A stretch of 64,000 nucleotides of DNA from Diploscapter coronatus (taxonomy: Eukaryota; Nematoda; Chromadorea; Rhabditida; Rhabditidae), in NCBI GenBank assembly GCA_964036155.1, contig OZ038422.1, positions 59,233,201 through 59,297,200 of the forward strand, in the 5' to 3' direction. This document shows, in pieces, positions 50,201-62,200 of this stretch. Made by a program: the position numbers and the translations under genes. Under the pieces are notes generated by a model. It did not search any database and was not told the DNA's origin. It worked only from the letters and a program-made list of their open reading frames with translations. Numbering within the stretch: the first letter of the stretch is position 1; each line of letters starts with the position of its first letter.

Positions 50201-53200
50201 ATAGGCGGTCCGATGTCAAATTGATCACTCGGAAAATAAGTAATCGTTCAAACCATACAAATTAGCATACACAATTTTAGCATTCCAATTTCGTATAATG
50301 TTTAGGAAACGAATATTCCACGTTAATTTTCGAAATGATCTTTTCATCGGACGGTACGCTCAAGATAGAATGGTAATAGAAATTCTAAACTCCAGAAAGA
50401 TAGGATAAGAGTTATCTCAGATTTCGAAATCAATAATCAATATTTTAAAATAAATTCTTAAGGCAAAAATGCTAAAATCAGCTCACCTTCGTACTGTTTG
50501 ACGTACTGGGGAAATCCGGCCTGTTTCAACCAGCGACACGCTTCGAGAGCATCGTTTTCTGCAATTCAACTAATAAATTACCGATTTTAAAGTTGAAATC
50601 GGAAATTTTCAACTTCAAGGTAACTCATTAACCTTAGTAGGCTATCACCAAAAATAGTGATTGCAGTTAAAGAATTCGGCATTTTTCTCGTAAAATCACT
50701 AATCTAAAAAATCAAAATCATAAATTTTCAATTTAGAGATGAAATGTCTATTAGGCAATAAGTCAATTGAAGAGTAATTGTAATTAGAGGAAAGGTAAGA
50801 TTCGAGATCTGAAAGGTAATGAATTTAAAGGAAGAAAGGACGAAAAGGGGATGAGGACAAGGTCAGAAGAAATGAGAAATAGCGGAAGATAAAGAAAGAA
50901 AATCTGCAAAGACAAAAAGGGAAAGGAGATAAAATGGAACCAATCGAGATAAGAAGGGAAATGCGAATTGACTCTCGAAATCTGATTGCGAGATAAGAAA
51001 TATGATAAGCAGGTAACTAATAGCCATATATGACAAGAAAGTTTGCATCATTCACCATTTATGATAAAAGATGTCTTGGAATAGTTGATCGTTGGGAAAG
51101 TTTTGATAGAACTTATGAAAATTCATGTTTTGTTAGGATATTCTTTGGTATATGGTAATTGGTAGAAAACCAAATGAAAAATTGAGAAAAGTCACGACTC
51201 GGGAAAATTATATCAACCCCTCTTATCTAAGTATGCTCGAAAATATGATAAGTTTTCCATCAAAAAGCCAGCAAGATTTGATAAAACAAACCTTGGTAGA
51301 CAAAGAGATTTACGAGAACCGGTTTTGTTTCGAATTTTGTCTCTGAACTGGCCTGACATTTTGAGGTACAAGTAGGTGAGACTGTTTGCATTGGATTTGA
51401 TGAGTTCGGTGCAGGCAAATTTGTTGACAAGATATCTTATCGTTTTCCGAGGGAAAAGAGCAAGTTTTTGATTGAAGAGGAATTAATAAAGCTAGTTATC
51501 AAAAATAGCAAGTAATAATTTTAACTCTCTAAATATTTGCTCAGAAATGAGGAATTTTTTGAAAAGATAATAAAAATTCCTTGAAAATTCGAAAACATCT
51601 GTCTTGTTACTGTTGATGTTTTAGAACTTAGATGGAAAGTTCGGATAAAATCAAAACAATCGCCCGCAAATGAATCCACTTCTCCATTTTCGCTACCATA
51701 AATGCCAGCCAAATTGTCAGCAAAAGACTGATAAATGACAGTCTTTGCGATGTAAACTTCCACGAAAGAAGTATTAGATCGATATATAAGAAGCGAAAAT
51801 TAGCCTTTTCCAAGCAATTTACAGCAAAAACTGAAATTAGCTATCTTTTCCAGGAATATGGGCTGGAGAAAATGCGAAGGAAAGTAAACTGAATCCGAGA
51901 GGGATGGCTTATAGGAATCGTGATAAAATTGATGCCAAAAATGAGTCATGAGAAAAATCAACCGAAAAATGGATGATGCAGAATTTGGAAACGTTTGAAC
52001 CAAAATCGTGATTTTCGGAGAGAAATCAATTCTTAGTAAATAGATACAGAATATAAAACATCTTTAAAATGTTGATAGCCGAATCAGAATTTGTCATATT
52101 TTTCCCGAAAGAGTATGGAATTTCAAACTTCCTCAAACTCAAGAATAGGCGGTAAATCAAAGACAAAGGCAAAAAATTAAAAATTGACCTTGGTTTTTTG
52201 TGGAAAAGTGAAGGAAGAGGAATTCTTATCTGGGGGAAGAATGCAGCAAGCACCCACCCTAGCTGCTCGTTTTTTTGCCTTCTTTTCCCCGCTTAACCCT
52301 GCTTTTCCCTAATTTTCCCGTTTCTTTATTTTGTTTGGAAGCTAGTCAGACGGTAGATAGAGTTTGAGCAGACAAGAAATGGAGAGAGGGGGAAAGAAAG
52401 ACATAAGAAGACAATCAAACACATCTGATAATGTGCAGTGCGGAACACATGGAAGGATACGCAAAAATGCACACCCATTCTGGAAAGACGAAAAGAGCAA
52501 AAGACGAATGATTACGACTAATCGAGACACGAGGAAAGAACGAGTCAATGATCAGATTTTTGGAAAATGAATATTTGAAAATCAACTTTCAGAAATTAAC
52601 CCCCGTCGAAGTAAACCTTCTAAAAACAGTATTCTTTTAAAAAAAAATCACCTGCGTCCTTCATTTTGATCGAAATATTCGTGTCCACATCAGCCAACGG
52701 CAAAACTGTCAATGACAGAGGAGCGACTTCTGATTCGTTCAAATTACCGTTTTCGGAATAGGGGCTCTGAAAAAATTTAAATGCATTTCTTTTTCAAAAT
52801 AATGAAAGTTACCTCTTTAGCAGCCATATTCATGTTCGCACTTCGAATAGAGCGATCGGTTGATGGAGAAGAGGTGGAGGAGCCTAGGTCGTCTGAAATT
52901 CGAAATTTCGTTCGTGATAAAATTGTCGAGGATTAGATTTCATAATTTACGATTTTTCTTTTAGGTTTGAACCAAATCGTATTTTATGATCTACCTAATT
53001 TGAGCTTCCTCCTGCCGGGCATATTGTCGTAAATCGAATCGATGCCCTTCATCCGACCCAGCGGCGGCAAATTTCGAAATGACCGGGGTGGCACTGAATA
53101 TTTTAAAGGTTTAGAGAAAATTAAAAAAAAAAAAAAAAGATTTAATGATTTCTATACAGGCGATAGAAACCGAATATGAAAGATGGAGAAGAGAGAATGT

Positions 53201-56200
53201 GGTTCAATAAATCAGCGATTATTAATGATAAAATAAAGAGTGAGATGAAAAGAAGTCTATCTTCCTCTTCATTCATAAATGAAGAAAATGGGATGATTGA
53301 ATGAAGAATAACTACTCCGAATTAGCAGATTTGGAGTAAAATCAGTGATAAGGAAAGTAATGCGATCAGAAACAAGATCTCAATTAGAAAACAGCTGATT
53401 CAGATCCGTTTTGAGAAACAAAATTGGTCTCAGCGAATTAGGTATGCTATATCAGATAGAGGGGATATCGTAAAACCGTATAATAAAACGAGATCGGGAA
53501 AGATTTTAAACGAAAAAGCGTATGTAAATAATTGGTAATTTTTGCATTTTTCAAAATACTAATTTCGCAGAGTCGCTTTGTTTTCTCCGTCAAAAATTAT
53601 TAGACACTTATGAAAAGTGATTCTTGTTTTGCGGTAGGTTCAAAATTAGTTGAAAACAGCCATAATTACCCTCGTAAAATCTTAAGAAGTTTTCTCGGCC
53701 GTAAAAATCAAAGCTAAAAGTGAAGAAGTTAAGGAATTGTAGTAAAGTAAATTGCAGGAAAATGTACAGAAAAATTGTTGGAAAACGTCTGCGCGCGCGA
53801 GTTTGAAAAAGAAAGGGAAAAATGAAAGAAAAGACAATTCAATCCGAAAGTAGGAAAAGGAAAGCGGAGCGCGTTCGTCATTAAAGAGAATAGAAATGAG
53901 TGGAAATGAAGAGAGAAAATGAATGAAGCCTTGCTTAGAAATGAAGAGTTGTACGGAAACACAGAAGCAACGCAGAATGTGACAGGGAGAACGCTATTTT
54001 AGATGAGATGCAAAATAAACACAATACAAGAGGAATACAATAGAAATATATGAATGCAGAAAACAGAAACATGATTAATAGGCTTGAAAAAAGAAACATA
54101 ATCGAATCAATTCTTTCTTAAGAATACAAGCACTTTATCACACTAAAGCGATTTTTTCAACATCGATTTTTGCGCTTTTTCGTCTAAAAGAATGCATTTT
54201 CGAGAAATGTTGCCATTTTGCTAAATGAAAGATTAAAAGCCATTTTCGAAGCGCATTTGAATAAGGAATAAAGTCGCGGATGGCATTGATAGTTCTTGGC
54301 AAATATTATATTCTTCTAGGCAGTATGTTTTCAAAACATTAGCTCTAAAAGTGCTACGATTTCTCGAAAAATGCATTAGCCTCAAACATATCGCTATCGA
54401 TTGAATAAAAGCAAAACTTATCGAAAATCAGCCGATTTTTGCTGGTCGCTGTATTTTTCACGCAAACTCCGAAAGATTCACTGATTTTTGTGGAACGCGC
54501 GTCCAGATGTGCTGTTTGAAGGAGGTAGAGTTACGTCAAAGACAGGATATAAAAAGGATGATTCGAGACGAAGGAATCGGAAAAACCGAGGAAAATATTT
54601 TCCTGATAGTAAGATGTCGCATCTGCGAAACGCATGATCAAGTGGATTGTTTTCGAAGATCAACGTGATTTCTTAGATCTCGGGGATAAATTTACCTGGA
54701 GGTGATAAAATGTCGGTTTGCGTGAGTTGCCCTGTAGAGGAATGCCGAACCATGTCGTTGCCATTCAAATTGCTCGGCCAATTCGAGTTTCGTGTCAAAG
54801 AACTACTGGCAGAAGGCTGAGGCTGAATGAGTGAATAAAAATTATCCTGGTTAAAATATTTATAAAGCTAATTTGAAGATATCGCTCAAGTCTATCTTTC
54901 CGATAAACTCCAAATAGCATTGAAGTATGAATTTTAAATTTTCGAAATGTAAACAATTACGAAAGATAGTAATTTTAAAATTACCCCTTTCGTGTTCCCA
55001 TTCTGAGCACTTTCACTACATTCCAGCAATAAGGCCAAACTCTCGTCCATTTTCCGGAGCAATCTGAAAAATGTTATTTTTCAAGAAAGCAGAAAATTAT
55101 TCCGTACTTTTCTTTCTCGCACTCCTTCGGAGTTTCCTTGCTTTTACTCTTTTCTGTGACTGCGGCCACTTCTCGGTCAGCTTCGTCGTTTTCTGACGAC
55201 CAATCATTTCGGTCCCTGAACATTTGAAATTTAGTAAATTTAAACATTCATAGCATTTCATAAAATTTCGAAAAGTCATCACTGCTTCTTTTCATATCCA
55301 GTATGGCTCTTCATTTCATTTTCTTCAAATTTATGTTGATTTGAAGAAAATAATATTAATCTAGAAATTTATCACTTTTATTCTCTCACCCATTCCAAGA
55401 TTGCCCCTTTATTCTATTTTCATTCAAAAATTTATCCGTTAATTGCAAGTGGGAAATTATTCTGCCCTTTCCAAATAATTCATGCACTTTTAGGAACAAA
55501 AGCAGAATAAGACACGAGTAACAAAGTGCATGTACTTCGTAATATGTAATCCCTGATATTCCGTTTCCATCACACAGCTGTTTTTCTCATCGTAAAACAA
55601 GTTGCTACTAGCCATAAAGTGCATCATAAGAATCATAAAATTATGTATAGAAGATGAGTAGGTTGGGACAGAATTAATGTCTTCATAATATTTTTACGAT
55701 TACCTTCTGAGAAATTCGGTGGTTTTGCTCGGCTCGGAAGGTGTGCGGATGTCGCGCAGCCGGCCTTCTGTCGGTTCGTTGATCCAATCGAAAGAACTCG
55801 ATCGAGAAATCGAAAATGGTGAAGTTTGAGTGGCCGTCTCCTGAAATTTGATAATCGAAAATAGATGTATGATCACTTTTAAATCTTTGGTGCAATTTTT
55901 TGCGCAATTGATACATTACGCAATTGAATGAAGATTGAAGGTAAAAAAACAACAATTAGACGGAAATTTTTCGGAATTATCAAATTCAAAATGAATGCAA
56001 ATATAATGAAGAAAAAATTCCGACCTGTTCAATATTGAGCAACGTCGGCGTATCGTCAGCCTTGTATCGATTTTCCTCGATGCTTTTGATGAGCGATGCG
56101 ACGATGTTTCTCACATTGCTGTGCTCTTCAGGCTCGTGCAGATTCTCCTCCTTCGCCCCATTCACATTCACATCCATCGGACTCTGACTTTCAGTGAGAA

Positions 56201-59200
56201 TCGAGCTATTTCTTCCGCCTGCCTCGCCCATTCGAGCACGGCATTCCGCCTGCAAATGCATCATTCAATCGATCAACAGGAATGAGACATTCAAAATATA
56301 AACTGTTTGGCAAAAACAAAACAAAATATGCCGCATCATATTGTTGAGACTTCTGAAATAGCAACTTGAATTCTTCGTGACCCTTTTCTAAGAATCTTTC
56401 CGGCCACTATTTTTGAAGAAATTACAAGAAAAGGCTTGAAAAATAAATGGGTTGCGAAATCGTGATGTCATAATGACGAATTCAAATTGCCTTTGAAATT
56501 TTTCAGTAAATTTTAAAAATTTATTCATTTTACATACACACGGCCCGGCCTTATGTTCCATTCTATTGGAATGAACGGTCCAGAATTTGAAAAAATCCAC
56601 CCAAGATATCTAGATTTCCGATGTCGAAAGTTTCTCTAGAGATAATTATATAATTACGAATGATTAACGATGAGTAATTAACGAATCGATACTCCAATAT
56701 TTCAACGACGCTGTAACGATACAACTAAAAGAGCATTGATTTTGGTCATGATAATGAGGTAAGGAACAGTCAAACATTGTTATCAAATGGATTGGAAGGA
56801 ATGACAGAATGAGTGTGCAAATGGAAGGTGGAGTAGGGAATGTAATGGCAGGGCGAAGATAAGGAATGAGGAGAACAAGCAAGAAAGTGGGAAACACGAT
56901 GTCATTAGGCAGAAGATTATGATGTTCCAAACGGTATTTACAGATCACCTGACAGAAATTGTAGGCGTTGAAAAGTAATGGATAGTCTAGGATGATTAGT
57001 ATTTCATGGATCGAGCTAAAAATGACATAAAAGCAATAACTCGATATGCAAATGAAAATGATCATTGGCGCCTGATTTTTAGCGGAAAGAGTCGATGTGG
57101 TAAAAATTTCGTGTAAGAAGTTGCAAATAATTCCTATTAGAATTTCAGTGAATTGCAAATGTTTAGGAAACAAGGCTACACTTGTTTCTAATCTCACAGT
57201 ACCATTTTCGGTTTAAAAAATGCGGAATTTTAACCGATTCTTCAATTTTGAAATTCAGTAATTGCGCCTATTTCGACTTTCTCCGAACAACTATCTTTCT
57301 GCAAGAATTATCGCTTCTCGTTTCTCTTCTCGCATTTCTTCCATTCTCGCTGATTTCTCTTCCAAATTAGGGCACAGTCAACCAATCGATGGCTAAATTA
57401 CACCACCAAAATTGTCAGATTCGGAAAAAAACGATATTATCAATATGAAAAGTTATAGTTGGGGATTTTTAGAAGGTGAAGCTAAGCATGATGCAATTTG
57501 TGATATGATCGAAATCAAGTGAAAGAATGTGAATGAGCAGGACCTTCGAAAGTGATGCAAACGTGGATAAATTTAAAAATGAAAAAGTAGCAAGTTCAGA
57601 ATTTCGATAAAAGTAATACAATGAAACAGTAAAATGCAACGTGTATGCCTAAAATTCAATAACCTTGAAAAGAAAACTTTTCCGAATAAAAGCTTTTAGA
57701 ATAATCTTTTGACGTTCACGACAAATTGATGGCTATCAAAAACCGAAATCTGCATTTAGAAAATGGTGGATAGTAAATCGGTGAAAATCGCTACGTAACA
57801 CGGGAAAGTGTCGACTTGACAGATGCGCATATCATATCTGTGATAAACAACAAGATAGGAAGAAGAAAGGGAAGTCGAGATGTAAGCCAATTAGGGAATG
57901 AAAAGAGAAAATACGAAGAATACAGTGAAGCTGACAGGTCAAATGAAATATAAGTAGTTATAGGGGTTGTTGAATGGTAATGGAACCCGACAAATGACGA
58001 TGTAATCGCTTCCGATGCAGGTTACAATTCGAGAAGAAGAGGAAAGGGGAGAAGAAAACGGTTCAAAACAATCGTAAATCAATCGGAAAGATTGAAATCG
58101 ATGATAAAATTGCGCGTGAATAGGAAGCTATGAAGTGTTGAAAATGCTTGACATCAAAGCAGAGAAACTGATATTATGATAGTTATGATAAAATTTTCTT
58201 GAATCAAGAATAGTTGTGTTTTGATCAATCTATGTATGAAAGATCGGAATAATATTTTTAAATAATCATAAAATTCTAAAAAAAAAATGTCGAAATGATG
58301 AATAATCAATGCGCCTATTTGGCTTGTCTAATCGATTTGTTAACAGTTTTGATTGTGTCTTGAAATGCAAACTGCTCCGAATGTGTTCCAAAGTAGAAAA
58401 GATAGAAAGAAGCATGATTCAGAATGAAGAGTCGAAGAGACGAAGAGAGAAATGGAGGGCGGATGCTAAAGTAAAGAAGTGAAGAAAGACAGGAAAAGTG
58501 ATTCATAATCAGAAACGAAGAAGATGCGATTTTGGCGACGATTCATAAAGAAGTTGCACAAAGTCAGGGAGCATTTAGGTATTCTGGGAAATCTATGAGA
58601 AAAAGAAAAATTTGCATATATTCATGGATTCTTGGAATGCTTTGATGTGAAAACTTACAAAATTACTGATTTTCAGGCTGATAAAGTTTTCCAAAATGCT
58701 ATTTCTGCTAAAGTGATTTAATTTTAGAGCAAATTAAGAAAAATGTATGAAAATGTTTAGACAATGAAAAACCAATTCGAATTTTTTGATTCCAAAATTC
58801 TCGAATTTCGAAAGAAGCAAAAAAACAATAAAACCCCACTTGAATAATTAACCCCATTAGAGACGACGAATTTTGGGGAAATTTTAAGCAAGGAGGAACT
58901 TCACTAATAGGCAAAATTGCTGCAAAGAGCTGAAAGTAAGGAAGGACCAAAGGAAAAGCAAAGGGGGCTTAACGGGTCGGGGACGGAAAAGGAGAGAAGC
59001 GAGGGGGGAAAGGGTTCGAAGCTAGACAGGGGAGCAAATACTTAGAGGTTGAGAGATGGGAATGATAGCATTACGCGAGGAGAAAGGTAAAATACGACAA
59101 TAAAATTGGAATAACAACATAGCTTCTCTGATAAAGAAATATTTCAGCCTATTCTATTCGACCAGGCTTCATCATAAACATGATTTGGTCAAAAAGCCAT

Positions 59201-62200
59201 TAGACAAGAACGGCTTTCTTGTAAAAACGTGAAAATTGTCACGAGACGTTGTGGCTTATCAGAGAAAACGATTTATTGCGATAAAGAAAATACCTGCGAA
59301 GGCAAGCATTTCGATGGCATAGAATGGTGCGACTAAAAGGGTGGAAGAAGGAAGCCTTTCAAGAAAAAGAGAAAGGAAATTCATTTCGACATATCGATGT
59401 GTGTGTGTGAAAAGATGAACAATATTAGAAGAAAAAAAATAGATGTGATTTTTGGAGAAATTTAAATATTCGAATCTTTTATCAATGCGTGACGAAATAG
59501 AAACTTCATATATTCGTTTGAAGAGAAAGAAATGAACATCAGTACTATCACTGAGCGAAGAATGACAAAAATATGATTTTTGTTGTAAAATTGAGAAATT
59601 TTGGTCGTTTTACGGACAAGCAAACCGTGAAAATACTATTCCTTTTGCAGAAAATAGCAAATGATTCGGAGCATTAACTCAGAATTTGAATCGCATCACT
59701 GTTTTGCGGGCACAAAGGAATATCAATAAAGGGGGAATGAGCAGGTGGGATGGGAGGGGAATTTGAAATGAAAGATGAAATTAAATGGGAGGAGATGATG
59801 GAATATGCACACGGACAGATGACAGATTGCACCAAACAGTCCATATGATGAAGAATAAACTGTAAGAAGAGTTAAACTCTAAAAGAAATAAGGAATAAAA
59901 TATTTTCCGAGTTTAGGAAAATCCGAAAAAATTGGGGACGGTGATAAAATGAATTCAAAAAGAAGAAAGTTGAAAACGAATGTCCAAATTATTTGATAAG
60001 AAAATCTCATAGAAATTGAACATTCAAATGAATGTTGCTGAAAACATAATGAAAGTTGTGTGTCAGCGCTTTATATTGGATCAAAATATGGAGTGAAATC
60101 AAGTGTTTTCAATTATTTTCCCCAGAGAAATTTTAATTTCACTTCATTCCCAGCAAAATTTCAATGCCCAGTGAAAATGACCATAACAAGCACTTTAAGT
60201 GACTCTCAAATTCGGCTTTCACATTCTAATCTCTCTATGATTAATTGCAATTTGCAGCAAAGTGGAGGTGTCATAGTTCAAAGGAAAGTGAGGTGTACTT
60301 CATTTACAGAAAGTAACAGGCTAACATCCTCCAGGGAAAATGAGGATTTATGAATGTCCGCTGCAAAAACGCAGGAACGAATTCTCACAGATCGTTAATA
60401 TTTTCGCTGAACCTTGCATGTCTCGTGCACTCAGAGCATTTTCAGTGGCCGATTGCTTGCAAAATGTCATCCGCCAAAATGTGTATATTTACACACAAAA
60501 TGGGTGCATTCCGATAGAGAACGGAGAGGAGAGCCCTATCAATGAATTGAATGGGATCCGACTTGAGAAATATGGAGATCGCGAATAGTTTTGAATAAAA
60601 AATCATGAAATACAAACTTTTTGATATTACTATTTATGACTAAAGTTCATATAAAATGTTCAAAATTTGTACCTACACAAATCGCTCTTCATTTTTACAA
60701 TCACTACTATAAAAGTGTAGATCATAAATGACCTGAAGAGAGCCAAAAAGAGGCAGAGGAATAAAGAGAAAGTCGAACAGAAATGGAGAAAGGAGAAGGG
60801 AAAATCCAAACAATGCGATGCAAATGCGCGACATATGCGAGTGGGAGCAGAGGGGCGCAACTCTACAGATTTGCAGATTCATTCACAAAGGCAAATCCTC
60901 CCATCTCCTTGTTCCCAGTGCCCTGTTCTCTCCCACAACCACTTTCCTTCCAACAAACAAGACCCCAGGCCCACTCATTCTCAAGCAGTTCAACACAGTT
61001 TCACTTATCCAAGATTAGAAGGGTAAGGAGGGAGGAATGTAGAAATAATGCTCTTCTAGAAACATTTGTGGGAAAATCAGATTCTGTAAAGCGCTCTTAA
61101 AACTTGAAGGAATATTACAGCATAGATAAAGGATAGTGGTTTTTTTTCCAAAATTAAAATCGAAAATTCATTTCATCTTTGAACTAAAGTCAAAGGTTCA
61201 GTCCAGGTAAAATTCTACGAGGGTGGACTGACGATGTTACGTCGAAACTACGAAGTTTTAAATATCGCGCGTCAAAATTCGGGTCTCGCTTCATTTCAAG
61301 CGGAAGTAGGCCAGGCAACCCTCGATTTTGGGGGAAAAATGCCTGAAGTCGAGGTGAAATCTGACAAATCGAGTGCAAAAGTGAGCAGCAGAATGCACAA
61401 CTCAGATGGGGTGGGTTGTGGTCACGAAATTGGAAGGAGAAAGATCAGAACGAGATAAATCCGGGATTTTGGATGAAAAATAGAAAATGGAAGCAGAAGG
61501 AGTTATGAAATGACGTTGATCGGATGAAGTTGTGCAGATTTCAAAATTCAGGAAGATTGTAGATCTCCTTTAGAAGGAGAGATCATAATTGAAAGCAGCT
61601 ATTTTTGGTATTCTTAAATTGTGGCAACGTTTCAGGAGATTCTAAGTTTACATGCCTGCCCATAGAAAACGGATAAAGATAGGATAATAAAATGAGTGGA
61701 AGTGAATTGATATTCGGGTTAATGTGAAAAGAAAAGAAAGAAAATGGAAACGGAAAAGGAGAAATGAAAGGACACGCCTCTGAATGAATGGTGGAATAGC
61801 CACAGGGCCATTTGATAGTCAGGTTGGGCAACAAGAATGAAAGGGGAAGAAAGAAAGGGTATGAAACTATGAGGACAAATGTGGAAGAGATATGAGATAT
61901 GAATTTGAATGAAAAGAGGAAGTAGAGTGGAGTTGAATAAGAAGGCGTTCACTCCAATAGAATTACCGGACCGAATAATCATGAATAATTGTAAAAATCA
62001 AGATAAAAGCTAACCTTTTTCTTCCACCGGCTCAAAATCGATTCCTGCTCGTTTCGATCCAAGTCCTTGTCGGTCAAGTTCATCAACGAACAGCGACCGC
62101 GAGTCTGAAAAGCTTGAAGTCTCAAACTTGAAGATGGAGATGAATTTTACCTGTTTTTCTCGGGAATCTCCATAGACCGATTGAGACATTTTCGCGATCG

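Noticed and set aside
56664..57197. 177-codon minus-strand ORF resembling a membrane protein
   Set aside because: It has no ATG at its start, sits in the sense-strand pyrimidine-rich intron of gei-1, and its apparent membrane spans follow from T-rich codons.
60060..61458. Several plus-strand ORFs of 60-105 codons
   Set aside because: They overlap in different frames and show no domain; the region may instead be regulatory.
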